Assembly: GCA_045642545.1 (NCBI GenBank) | Contig: JAZUJB010000011.1 | Location: 1-17,334 of the forward strand | Reading direction: 5' to 3' | Source: F23-B02 sp045642545 | Lineage (GTDB): Bacteria > Bacillota > Clostridia > Oscillospirales > Oscillospiraceae | Length of the DNA stretch: 17,334 bases | In this document: positions 7,716-15,033 of the stretch, piece by piece | How positions within the stretch are numbered: position 1 is the stretch's first letter | Layout: each line of letters begins with the position of its first letter | Notes under the pieces: model-generated | The model's database searches: none | Told to the model about the DNA's origin: nothing | Seen by the model: the letters and a program-made list of their open reading frames with translations, nothing else | Position numbers and translations under genes: made by a program

Positions 7716-9008
7716 ATGAAAAGCAAAATCATCAAACCTATATGTACACTTGTTCTTGCGTTTGCAATGGTAGCAGGTCTTGTGTTCGGCTTTATGCCCG
7801 CACCCGCTTCCGCAGCAACAACGCAGTCAGAAATTGACGCTCTCAAGAGTCAGAAGAGTGCGTTGTCCGAGCAGGCATCTGAATATCAGGCAACGATTAA
7901 CTCTCTCAGAGGCAAGCAGTCAAATCAGGTTGAGCTTAAAACCGCACTTGACAGCAAGCTCGCTCTTACCAATCAGCAGATTATGAATCTGGAAGAGCAG
8001 ATTAAGCTCCACGATGGCCTTATTGAGCAGAAGACCAAAGAGGTCGACGAGGCTCAGAAGGTTGCGGACGAGCAGCTTGAAAAATACAAGACTCGTATTC
8101 GCGCAATGGAAGAGAGCGGCAGATATAATTATATCGAGGTTCTTTTCGGTGCAAACAGCATTTCCGAGTTCCTCAGCCTTATCGATGATATCGGTGATAT
8201 CATGAAGAGCGACAAGGAGCTTGAGGAAAACTACAAGGAATCCGTTGTAAACCTCAAGGCTGTTAAGTCTGAGTATGAGAAGGCTCAGGCTGAGATGAAG
8301 GAAAACAAGGCTGAGCTTGCAGTTCTCAAGGATAGCCTGCAGAGCGATATCAACGAAGCAGCTAATGTTATCCGCTCCCTGCAGAGCGATATTAACGCAA
8401 ACGCATCCGTACTCAGCGGTCTTCAGAGCCAGGAAAGTGCGCTCCAGAGCCAGATTAACGCAAAGGTAAAGCAGCTCAACGAGCAGAAGAAGGCCGAAGA
8501 AGCCGCTCAGAGAGAAAAAGAGCAGCAGAACAATAAAAACAATAACGATAGCGGCAACACCAGCGGCGGCAGCGCAGTAGGTACCGGAAATCTCGTATGG
8601 CCCTCCTACAGCACTTACATAACAAGCCGTCAGGGTCCCCGTACTCACCCCGTTACCGGTGAATACAAGAACCACGGCGGTACCGATGTCGGTGCAGGAT
8701 ACGGCAGTGCAATTTACGCTGCTGACAGCGGCAGAGTTGTTGAGTCCAGCGATGGCTGGAACGGCGGCTACGGCAATTATGTTATGATTGACCACGGCAA
8801 CGGAATGCAGACTCTCTATGCTCATATGAGTTCCCGCGCAGTATCCGCAGGTCAGACCGTTTCAAGAGGTCAGACCATCGGTTATGTCGGTTCAACCGGT
8901 ATGTCAACCGGTGCTCACCTGCACTTTGAGATGTACATAAACGGTGCAAGAGTTAACCCGCAGAGTCGTTATCCCGGAGTAAGCTTCACCTACGCATACG
9001 ATGCATAA
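7716..9008 (+). CDS. Secreted coiled-coil M23 (LytM) peptidoglycan endopeptidase
   Basis: Exported cell-wall hydrolase of 430 residues. A signal peptide covers about 1-33 (basic start, hydrophobic core 9-26, likely cut after ASA). Residues 36-265 form a heptad-rich coiled coil like EnvC/PcsB; it includes SLQSDIN twice (207-213, 221-227), two heptads apart. A Q/N/G-rich linker (268-290) leads to the LytM domain, whose zinc and catalytic residues are all present: His320 and Asp324 (HGGTD), His370 (YAHMS), His401 and His403 (HLHFE). The enzyme should thus be active, cutting peptide cross-links during growth or division. In PcsB-like proteins the coiled coil is a regulatory arm often linked to FtsEX; no ftsEX is nearby. 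GGAG at 7706-7709 fits the ATG at 7716; an ATG at 7674 upstream would disrupt the signal peptide. Confidence 0.93.
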   Translation: MKSKIIKPICTLVLAFAMVAGLVFGFMPAPASAATTQSEIDALKSQKSALSEQASEYQATINSLRGKQSNQVELKTALDSKLALTNQQIMNLEEQIKLHDGLIEQKTKEVDEAQKVADEQLEKYKTRIRAMEESGRYNYIEVLFGANSISEFLSLIDDIGDIMKSDKELEENYKESVVNLKAVKSEYEKAQAEMKENKAELAVLKDSLQSDINEAANVIRSLQSDINANASVLSGLQSQESALQSQINAKVKQLNEQKKAEEAAQREKEQQNNKNNNDSGNTSGGSAVGTGNLVWPSYSTYITSRQGPRTHPVTGEYKNHGGTDVGAGYGSAIYAADSGRVVESSDGWNGGYGNYVMIDHGNGMQTLYAHMSSRAVSAGQTVSRGQTIGYVGSTGMSTGAHLHFEMYINGARVNPQSRYPGVSFTYAYDA

Positions 9009-9018
9009 TAAGTAAGCA

Positions 9019-9052
9019 AAAAGCTCTACAGTCTTGGACTGTAGAGCTTTTT
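9019..9052. terminator. Bidirectional terminator between M23 and S24 genes
   Basis: A perfect 15-pair stem (9019-9033 with 9037-9051) with loop TTG has a T-run on the plus strand and a matching A-run on the left (9018-9022). It can therefore stop both the M23 gene and the convergent S24 regulator gene. Confidence 0.92.
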
Positions 9053-9094
9053 TAATTTTAATATTACTCCGTGCAAGCATACTCTCCCCTGCGT

Positions 9095-9832
9095 TCACTG
9101 CCCGGGCAGTGGTATGGGCTTTTCCGTGAGCACCTTGCCGAAGCACAACAGCGTAATTCCGGAGCTTGCTTTTATCTCAACATCCGCATCGGCTCTGTTG
9201 CGGTTTGCCGAAAACAGATACACATTGCCTGCATAGTCCTGACAGTACTGCTTGCACTTCATATCACCGTCTACAAAGAACAGACCGACATCACCGTCAC
9301 GGATAATTGCACCGCGCTTACAGAGCACTACAGAGCCGTCTGCAATGTACGGCTCCATACTATCGCCGTCAATGCGTACCGCAAAATCAGCCGAGCTGCT
9401 TTTCGGCACTTCATAGTCGTTATAATCATCGCCGAACGCCGGAGATGCATAGCCCGCGGCGGCAGGTGTTGAGTAAAGCGGTATAATCTTTGTTTCGTCA
9501 ACAACCTCGTCAGCACCTTCAACTCTTTCGAGCTCGTGGTCTATTACAAGGTCTACAAGGCTTCTGCCCTGCTCATCGAGCCTTCTGTAACGGCTGACAA
9601 GCTGCCATTCGTCATTATCGGGAAGGCTCGGCAGCTCAACATCCTCGCACATACGCTCAACGGGAACATTAAGCTCGGAGCAGATATGCATCATCAGGTC
9701 GAAATCCACCTTCTGATTGTTTCTGTTGACCATGCTGTAAAGCGTCTGCTTGGGAATATCTATTCTGCGGGCAAGCTCACTGACGCTTATACCCTGCTCC
9801 TCAAGTATTTCCTTAAGTACTGAACCTCTCAT
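9095..9832 (-). CDS. HTH/S24 LexA-like self-cleaving transcriptional regulator
   Basis: DNA-binding regulator of 245 residues. An XRE-type helix-turn-helix occupies about residues 3-57 (SVSELARRIDIPKQTLYSMV). The C-terminal half is an S24 peptidase domain with an Ala-Gly cleavage site (TPAAAGYASP, Ala126-Gly127), catalytic Ser158 in GDSMEP, and the general-base Lys194 in DMKCKQY. Such proteins are cleaved when RecA is activated or act as phage-type repressors. No phage genes are near, so it looks chromosomal. The ATG at 9832 is preferred: AGAGG sits 8 bases upstream, while the GTG at 9841 almost touches it. It converges on the M23 gene and diverges from the metal operon. It differs from LexA in having an XRE domain and a longer linker; its targets are unknown. 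Confidence 0.88.
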   Translation of the reverse strand: MRGSVLKEILEEQGISVSELARRIDIPKQTLYSMVNRNNQKVDFDLMMHICSELNVPVERMCEDVELPSLPDNDEWQLVSRYRRLDEQGRSLVDLVIDHELERVEGADEVVDETKIIPLYSTPAAAGYASPAFGDDYNDYEVPKSSSADFAVRIDGDSMEPYIADGSVVLCKRGAIIRDGDVGLFFVDGDMKCKQYCQDYAGNVYLFSANRNRADADVEIKASSGITLLCFGKVLTEKPIPLPGQ

Positions 9833-9850
9833 ATCATACACCTCTGTTTA

Positions 9851-9879
9851 TATATATCATTGCAGCGCCGTTATGTCAA
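9851..9879 (-). promoter_or_regulatory. Promoter of the S24 regulator gene (proximal)
   Basis: On the minus strand, consensus TTGACA (9879-9874), a 17-base spacer and TATATA (9856-9851), about 19 bases before the ATG at 9832. Confidence 0.72.
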
Positions 9880-9882
9880 GGA

Positions 9883-9910
9883 ATAATAACTTAGGTAAAA
9901 ATTATGTCAA
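9883..9910 (-). promoter_or_regulatory. Possible second, distal promoter of the S24 gene
   Basis: A second TTGACA (9910-9905) has TATTAT (9888-9883) after a 16-base spacer. Its -35 forms the left half of the palindrome at 9904-9924. Confidence 0.4.
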
Positions 9911-9924
9911 TGCAGATTTGACAT
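9904..9924. promoter_or_regulatory. 7-7-7 palindrome joining two divergent -35 boxes
   Basis: ATGTCAA (9904-9910) and TTGACAT (9918-9924) are exact reverse complements across 7 bases. The left arm contains the -35 of the distal S24 promoter and the right arm the -35 of the arsR promoter, so a protein bound here would block both. TTATGTCAA also recurs as a direct repeat at 9871-9879 and 9902-9910. Confidence 0.5.
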
Positions 9925-9946
9925 TTGCTGCTTTCGGGTGTAATAT
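9918..9946 (+). promoter_or_regulatory. Promoter of the arsR-cadA-HAD operon
   Basis: Consensus TTGACA (9918-9923), exactly 17 bases, then TAATAT (9941-9946). The predicted start near 9953 gives a leader of about 30 bases. Confidence 0.78.
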
Positions 9947-9950
9947 TCAC

Positions 9951-9970
9951 ATATGAACATTCATTCATAT
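9951..9970. promoter_or_regulatory. Probable ArsR/SmtB-type operator
   Basis: ATATGAA (9951-9957) and TTCATAT (9964-9970) form an inverted repeat with a 6-base centre. Read as TGAACA-TT-CATTCA it resembles the 6-2-6 core of known SmtB/CadC-family sites. It covers the predicted transcription start, where a bound repressor would block transcription. Confidence 0.6.
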
Positions 9971-9984
9971 ATTGGAGGCTTGTA

Positions 9985-10335
9985 ATGAACGAATATACCT
10001 GCGCCGAAAAAACGGTTCACGAGCATATCGTCAGCGATGTCGGGCACGAGATGCCCGATGAGGGTTTGCTCTGTGAGCTTTCGGAGTTTTTCCGCGTATT
10101 CGGTGACTCAACGAGAATCCGCATTCTGTACGCGCTGTCAAAATCCGAAATGTGCGTATGCGACCTGTCAAAGCTTTTAGGCGCATCGCAGTCGGCAATC
10201 TCACATCAGCTTCAGATTCTGCGCTCAAGCAGACTCGTAAAATATCGCCGTGAGGGCAAGACCGTTTTCTATTCTCTTGACGACGAGCACATTTTCTCGA
10301 TTATCAATATGGGTATCGAGCACATTGAGGAGTGA
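9985..10335 (+). CDS. ArsR/SmtB family metal-sensing repressor (CadC/SmtB-like)
   Basis: Dimeric winged-helix repressor of 116 residues that releases DNA when it binds metal. The helix-turn-helix is around CVCDLSKLLGASQSAISHQL (57-76). Two metal sites can be read. The alpha3N-type site comprises Cys57 and Cys59 in CVCD, with Cys6 and nearby His12/His14 in the N-terminal arm. The alpha5-type site, Asp100, His102, His113 and Glu116, has the same spacing as Asp104, His106, His117 and Glu120 of SmtB. This predicts response to Zn, Cd or Pb. GGAGG (9974-9978) fits the ATG at 9985. The gene ends 4 bases before cadA, and its last two Glu codons supply the cadA ribosome site (GAGGAG), so the two are tightly linked. 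It probably represses its own operon through the site at 9951-9970. Confidence 0.93.
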   Translation: MNEYTCAEKTVHEHIVSDVGHEMPDEGLLCELSEFFRVFGDSTRIRILYALSKSEMCVCDLSKLLGASQSAISHQLQILRSSRLVKYRREGKTVFYSLDDEHIFSIINMGIEHIEE

Positions 10336-10339
10336 TATT

Positions 10340-12226
10340 ATGCACGAACACGAACATCATCACGAGCACGAGCACAGTCTGCTCTCTGAGCTTATACTTA
10401 TTGGCATAAGCGCCATTCTGCTTGCCGCAGTCTGGATTATCACCGGTGCAAACAGCCGCATGAACAAGTGGCTTGTTCTTGCGCTGTTCCTTGTCCCCTA
10501 TCTTCTTTCGGGCTTTGAGGTCCTGAAGGAGGCTATTGAAAAGCTTCTGCACGGTGAATTGCTTGACGAGGACTTCCTTATGGCAATCGCTTCAATCGGC
10601 GCAATATGCATAGGCGAGTATCCCGAGGCCGTTGCGGTTATGCTCTTCTACCGCATTGGTGAATGCTTTGAGGATTATGCCGTTGACAAAAGCCGCCGCT
10701 CAATCACCGAGCTTATGGACATCCGTCCCGACTACGCCTGCGTTGAGTACAAGGGCGAGCTCAGAAAAGTTGACCCGAACAGAATAAGAATCGGCACTGA
10801 AATCGTAGTAAGCCCCGGCGAGCGCATTCCCCTTGACGGCGTTGTCATTGACGGTGAAAGCACCGTTGATACCTCCGCTCTCACGGGTGAGTCAATGCCG
10901 AGAAGCGTGCGCACAGGTCAGGAGGTTGTTTCCGGCTGCGTTAACCTCAGCGGTGTGCTGCACATAAGAGTTACAAGCACCTTCAAGGAATCTACCGTTT
11001 CCAAGATTCTTGAGCTTGTTGAAAACTCCGCAGCAAGCAAATCCCGCCGCGAAACACTCATTACCCGCTTTGCAAAAATCTACACGCCCGTTGTGGTTTC
11101 GCTTGCCGTTATTCTTGCCATTGTCCCCTCGCTCATCGACGGCAACTGGGCAGAATGGATAAGAAGAGCGCTTATCTTCCTCGTTATCTCCTGCCCCTGC
11201 GCACTTGTAATTTCCGTGCCTCTCAGCTTCTTCAGCGGTATCGGCTGCGCATCAAAGCACGGCATTCTCATTAAGGGCTCCAACTACCTTGAGGCGCTTG
11301 CAGACACAAGCACCGTTGTTATGGACAAAACCGGCACCGTTACCGAGGGCAGCTTCTCTGTCATCGGCGTTGAGCCTATCGGCATAAGCAGCGAGGACCT
11401 CGTTACACTTGCAGCCGCTGCTGAGAGCTACTCAAGCCACCCCATCGCTCAGTCGCTGCGCAAGGCCTGTAAAAAGCTTCCCGACCGTTCACTTATTACC
11501 AATGTGCGCGAGCTTGCCGGACGCGGCGTTGAGGCTATGGTATGTGGCAGAAAGGTATTGGTCGGCAATGCCGCACTCATGACCGCAAACGGCATTACAG
11601 CTCAGATTCCGCAGGGACATTCCACCGTTGTTCATGTCGCAGCAGACGGCATATACGGCGGCTATATAATCATTGATGACCGCATTAAGGAAGGCGCAAA
11701 ACAGGCAGTAAGTGACCTTTACTCGCTGGGAGTTGAAAAGACCGTTATGCTCACCGGTGATGCTGATGCAACCGGTCAGACTGTCGGTATGGCACTGGGC
11801 GTAAACAATGTATACACCGAGCTGCTGCCTGCTGACAAGGTCGTCGCAGTTCAGGAGCTTCTGCGCAGCAAACACACCGGCTCGCTGATTTTCGTAGGCG
11901 ACGGAATTAACGACGCTCCCGTGCTTGCCCGCTCCGATGTAGGCGTGGCAATGGGCGTTATGGGCTCCGATGCCGCAATCGAGGCTGCCGATATCGTGCT
12001 TATGGACGACGATATAGCAAAGCTTCCTCTCGCAATCAGCATTTCAAAGCGAACTGTCAGCATAGCAAAGCAAAATATATGGTTTTCTTTGCTTGTAAAG
12101 TTTGCTATAATGGTTCTCGGCGCAATCGGCATTGCAAATATGTGGCTTGCCGTATTCGCTGATGTAGGCGTTCTTATTCTCGCAATACTCAACGCTACAA
12201 GAACGCTCAGGATTGGTATAGAATGA
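10340..12226 (+). CDS. cadA: Zn/Cd/Pb-exporting P1B-type ATPase
   Basis: Membrane metal pump of 628 residues that uses ATP to export divalent soft metals. Motifs: TGE (182-184), the transmembrane metal site CPC (285-287), phosphorylated Asp329 in DKTGT, HP (367-368) of the nucleotide domain, and GDGINDA (520-526). Lys587 and Asp608 lie in the last two membrane helices as in ZntA, placing it in the P1B-2 (Zn/Cd/Pb) group. It has no N-terminal heavy-metal-associated domain: instead of GXTCXXC it begins MHEHEHHHEHEH, seven His in twelve residues. The start at 10340 is fixed by GAGGAG (10327-10332) and this His-rich tail. It follows arsR by 4 bases and overlaps the HAD gene as ATGA. Zn, Cd and Pb cannot be told apart from the sequence. 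Confidence 0.95.
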   Translation: MHEHEHHHEHEHSLLSELILIGISAILLAAVWIITGANSRMNKWLVLALFLVPYLLSGFEVLKEAIEKLLHGELLDEDFLMAIASIGAICIGEYPEAVAVMLFYRIGECFEDYAVDKSRRSITELMDIRPDYACVEYKGELRKVDPNRIRIGTEIVVSPGERIPLDGVVIDGESTVDTSALTGESMPRSVRTGQEVVSGCVNLSGVLHIRVTSTFKESTVSKILELVENSAASKSRRETLITRFAKIYTPVVVSLAVILAIVPSLIDGNWAEWIRRALIFLVISCPCALVISVPLSFFSGIGCASKHGILIKGSNYLEALADTSTVVMDKTGTVTEGSFSVIGVEPIGISSEDLVTLAAAAESYSSHPIAQSLRKACKKLPDRSLITNVRELAGRGVEAMVCGRKVLVGNAALMTANGITAQIPQGHSTVVHVAADGIYGGYIIIDDRIKEGAKQAVSDLYSLGVEKTVMLTGDADATGQTVGMALGVNNVYTELLPADKVVAVQELLRSKHTGSLIFVGDGINDAPVLARSDVGVAMGVMGSDAAIEAADIVLMDDDIAKLPLAISISKRTVSIAKQNIWFSLLVKFAIMVLGAIGIANMWLAVFADVGVLILAILNATRTLRIGIE

Positions 12227-12792
12227 ATATTTACGATTTCGATAAAACAATATTTTACCCCGATTCCTCGGTAACCTTCGTTACCTGGGAATCAAGGCGG
12301 CATCCGTGGATTTTTCTTATATGCCTGCCGATAGCTTTTATCCGCTGGCTGCTTTATAAGCTCGGAATTATCTCCAAGGACAGACTCAAGGAAAGCGCAT
12401 TCTTCTTTATCCGCTTAATCCCGAACCTTGACGGCGATGTTAAAAAGTTCTGGGAAAAGCACGAATCATGGATTTGCCCGTGGTATCTCAAGCAGCGCAA
12501 AGACGATGACCTTGTAATCTCCGCTTCTCCCGAATTTCTTGTAAAGCCGATGACCGATAAGCTCGGCATTTCACTCATCGCGACAAGGATGGATATGAAA
12601 ACGGGCAAAATTCTCGGTGAAAACTGCTTCGGTGAGGAAAAGGTTCGAAGGTTTTATGAGGAATACCCCAATTGCAGGGTAAACAGCTTTTACTCTGACT
12701 CACTGACCGACACACCTATGGCTGAGCTTGCAGACAATGCCTACCTCATAATCGACAAGGGACAGACCCCTGTACCCTGGCCCGACAAATAA
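12223..12792 (+). CDS. HAD-IB (SerB/PgpC-like) phosphatase with hydrophobic cap segment
   Basis: HAD-superfamily phosphatase of 189 residues. Motif I is DFDKT (nucleophile Asp5, acid Asp7), motif II has Ser100 in SAS, motif III Lys is probably Lys140 in GEEK, and motif IV is SDSLTD (Asp159, Asp163). The set is complete, so it should be active. Residues 28-50 in the cap region are strongly hydrophobic and may dip into or cross the membrane, as in HAD-IB lipid phosphatases such as PgpC; the substrate is not known. The start overlaps the cadA stop (ATGA, 12223-12226) with only a weak ribosome site, so its translation is probably coupled to cadA. It ends just before a strong terminator and so belongs to the metal-responsive operon. 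A direct role in metal resistance is not evident. Confidence 0.88.
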   Translation: MNIYDFDKTIFYPDSSVTFVTWESRRHPWIFLICLPIAFIRWLLYKLGIISKDRLKESAFFFIRLIPNLDGDVKKFWEKHESWICPWYLKQRKDDDLVISASPEFLVKPMTDKLGISLIATRMDMKTGKILGENCFGEEKVRRFYEEYPNCRVNSFYSDSLTDTPMAELADNAYLIIDKGQTPVPWPDK

Positions 12793-12794
12793 CA

Positions 12795-12832
12795 AAAAAA
12801 CCGGTAATACACACGAGTATTACCGGTTTTTT
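12795..12832 (+). terminator. Strong terminator of the arsR-cadA-HAD operon
   Basis: A perfect 16-pair stem (12795-12810 with 12817-12832) has a 6-base loop and ends in a T-run. It begins 2 bases after the HAD stop codon. Confidence 0.93.
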
Positions 12833-12901
12833 ATTAGTGTTGTTCTTTGGAATGCAGCAAATTCAACGCATGTACATAAATGTCCCGTCATACAATTTCG
12901 T

Positions 12902-14239
12902 ATGGTTAAACGGAAGCGTCTTATTATGAATACCGCGCTGCTGACAGGCTCATCCTTGGCTATGAGCCTCATTTCCATGGCATTTCAGGTGTGGCTTGCA
13001 GGACGCATCGGCTCCGCGGGCATCGGGCTTTATCAGCTTGTGGTGTCAGTATCATTTTTGTGCACAACCTTCGCAATATCGGGCATACGCTTTGCCGCAA
13101 CGCGCCTTGTATCCGAGGAAATAGGGCTTGAGCGAAGCAGCGGAATAAGTGCTGCAATGCGCAGATGCTTTGTATACAGCATTTTCTTCGGACTTGCGGC
13201 AATGCTTGTTCTGTGGTTTTGCGCTGAGCCCATAGGCTTTTTGTGGATTGGCGACGCAAGAACGGTTAAATCCCTGCGCATCTTGGCATTTTCCATGCCG
13301 TTTCTGTCCTTATCCTCGGTTATGAGCGGTTACTTCACCGCCTGCGGCAGAGTGTGGAAGCCGACACTTGTGCATTTGTCCGAGCAGATTATAACAATCG
13401 GGCTTGTCGCCTTCTTCCTTATGCACTCCCCTGCCGACGATATTGAAAAAAACTGCGCCGCCGTGATGCTCGGCTCTGTCGCAGGCGATATCATCTCGTT
13501 TATTTGTATGCTCATATTCTATCTGACCGACCGTCAGAGCTGCTGCGGCGGCAGTCAGCGCAGGCTTAAGCTTACCTCGAGAATGCTCCAGGTTGCGCTG
13601 CCGCTTGCGTTTTCTACTTACGCCCGCTCCGCTTTATCAACCCTCGAGCATCTTCTTGTACCGCGCGGACTTAAGGCAGCGGGATACTCACCAGACCGCG
13701 CTTTATCCGGCTATGGCACTATTCAAGGCATGGTAATGCCCATTCTGTCCTTCCCTGCCTGCATTCTCATTGCTCTTGCCGAGCTTATAATCCCCGAGCT
13801 TACCGAGGCGCAGATGCGCGGTGACAAGCACGAAATATCACGCACAGTAAGCTCGCTGTTAAAAAAGGGCATCGGCTATTCAGTAACCGTTGCCCTTTTC
13901 ATATTCATTTTTGCCGATAGGCTCGGAATTTATATCTACTCCTCGCCTGAGGCGGGAGATTTCCTCCGCATTCTTGCGCCGCTTATCCCTATTTTATACA
14001 CAGACCTTATCACAGACGGCTGCTTGAAGGGGCTCGGTCAGCAGCTTTGGAGCATGGGAATAAATATACTCGATGCGTTGCTCGGAGTGCTGCTTGTCTG
14101 GCGGCTTCTGCCTGTCTATGCAATGCCTGCGTATATCGGCATCATCTACTTTAACGAGTGTCTTAACTTTGCATTAAGCATACTGCGGCTCAGCAAGGTA
14201 ACTGAAATCAGGCTTTGGAGCCTTCCTCGCCGCTCTTAG
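12902..14239 (+). CDS. SpoVB/MATE-like polysaccharide or lipid flippase
   Basis: Polytopic membrane protein of 445 residues with 12-14 hydrophobic segments, in the MOP superfamily (SpoVB, oligosaccharide flippases, MurJ relatives). The N-terminal pattern, RKRLIMNTALLTGSSL followed by AGRIGSAGIGLYQLVVSV, is typical of clostridial stage V sporulation protein B homologues, which are thought to move lipid-linked cell-wall precursors. No other sporulation or glycan gene is adjacent, so the substrate is open. The start at 12902 follows family similarity; no good ribosome site precedes it, and an in-frame ATG at 12926 with a weak GGAA is a real alternative. A TACAAT at 12891-12896 might be a -10, but it lies so close that it would favour the shorter form. 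The gene converges on ribU, and their last 32 bases overlap on opposite strands. Confidence 0.85.
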   Translation: MVKRKRLIMNTALLTGSSLAMSLISMAFQVWLAGRIGSAGIGLYQLVVSVSFLCTTFAISGIRFAATRLVSEEIGLERSSGISAAMRRCFVYSIFFGLAAMLVLWFCAEPIGFLWIGDARTVKSLRILAFSMPFLSLSSVMSGYFTACGRVWKPTLVHLSEQIITIGLVAFFLMHSPADDIEKNCAAVMLGSVAGDIISFICMLIFYLTDRQSCCGGSQRRLKLTSRMLQVALPLAFSTYARSALSTLEHLLVPRGLKAAGYSPDRALSGYGTIQGMVMPILSFPACILIALAELIIPELTEAQMRGDKHEISRTVSSLLKKGIGYSVTVALFIFIFADRLGIYIYSSPEAGDFLRILAPLIPILYTDLITDGCLKGLGQQLWSMGINILDALLGVLLVWRLLPVYAMPAYIGIIYFNECLNFALSILRLSKVTEIRLWSLPRRS

Positions 14240-14966
14240 TATGGCGATGATGCAGCTTTGCATCGCCCTTGTGAAGCAGCGGGGATATACGCTTGTAAAG
14301 GAGCATTGTAAGCACGGTGACAATTGCGCCCTTGAGCAGATTAAACGGCACTACGGCGAAGAGAACAAGCGTTGAAACGCTGTTTATCGCGCTGTTAACC
14401 GTTGTTCCCATTGCAATTATTGCATCAAGCGGCATACCGTAAAGCTCGGCAAAGGTGGGCAGCAGGTACACTGCGTTGAAAAGGCTGCCGAACACGGTCA
14501 TAACCAGCGTACCGACTATCATACCGACAAGTGCCGACTTCTTTCCACGCTTTGCATGGTAAATGATAGATGCAGGCAGTACAAATGAGCAGCCCACAAC
14601 GAAGTTTGCAAAGTCGCCTACAAAAGCTGTGGTCGTTCCCTTGAACACAAGCTTTACAACGATTTTAAGCAGCTCGCTGACAACACCCGCAACGGGTCCG
14701 AGATAGAAGGTGCAGATGAGTATGGGAATTTCGCTCAGGTCGATTTTGTAAAAGCCCGGTGCAAAGAAAAGCGGGATTTCAAGGAACATCAAAAAGCCTG
14801 CCATCGCCGAGAATATTGCGGTGTAGGAGATGAAATGGGTATTTCCGAGCTTTTTTCTGTCCTTGACGAGCAGATTCTCAAGAATAAGCGCGAGCACAAA
14901 TATTCCTGCGAAAATCGCCATACATACAAGCACGAAGCTAAGGTTTTCCTTCAGAGTCTGAGACAT
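14208..14966 (-). CDS. ribU: ECF transporter riboflavin-binding S component
   Basis: Membrane substrate-binding subunit that captures riboflavin and works with shared ECF energy-coupling proteins (EcfA, EcfA', EcfT), which are not in this window. It is 252 residues, longer than the usual 190-210: an extra N-terminal hydrophobic helix (about 10-33) precedes the six-helix core, and a His- and charge-rich tail (residues 233-252) follows. The core shows LEIPLFFAPGFYKIDLSEIP and KGTTTAFVGDFANFVVG, both typical of RibU. The FMN riboswitch immediately upstream independently supports the riboflavin assignment. GGAGG lies 8 bases before the ATG at 14966. The 3' end overlaps the convergent flippase gene by 32 bases. 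Confidence 0.93.
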   Translation of the reverse strand: MSQTLKENLSFVLVCMAIFAGIFVLALILENLLVKDRKKLGNTHFISYTAIFSAMAGFLMFLEIPLFFAPGFYKIDLSEIPILICTFYLGPVAGVVSELLKIVVKLVFKGTTTAFVGDFANFVVGCSFVLPASIIYHAKRGKKSALVGMIVGTLVMTVFGSLFNAVYLLPTFAELYGMPLDAIIAMGTTVNSAINSVSTLVLFAVVPFNLLKGAIVTVLTMLLYKRISPLLHKGDAKLHHRHTKSGEEGSKA

Positions 14967-14983
14967 AGGTCTTACCTCCGCAT

Positions 14984-15018
14984 AAAAAAATCACCCGAAA
15001 GAACATATCTTTCAGGTG
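14984..15018 (-). terminator. FMN-controlled terminator upstream of ribU
   Basis: On the minus strand CACCTGAAAGA (15018-15008) pairs with TCTTTCGGGTG (15002-14992, one wobble) around a 5-base loop, followed by seven T (14990-14984). Its left strand can pair instead with the 5' edge of the riboswitch, giving an antiterminator. Confidence 0.9.
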
Positions 15019-15033
15019 CTCAATATATAGAAC

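Noticed and set aside
7920..8825. A 301-codon frame antisense to the M23 gene
   Set aside because: It lies wholly within a well-supported secreted endopeptidase and is Leu/Val-rich because it reads the complement of the coiled coil. No ribosome site fits its start.
9095..9841. Prophage remnant suggested by the S24 repressor
   Set aside because: No integrase, portal, tail or att repeats are visible around it; the flanks are housekeeping-type genes.
10250..10339. Upstream extension of the cadA frame into arsR
   Set aside because: It lies inside arsR in another frame; the GAGGAG site and the His-rich start at 10340 are clearly the true beginning.
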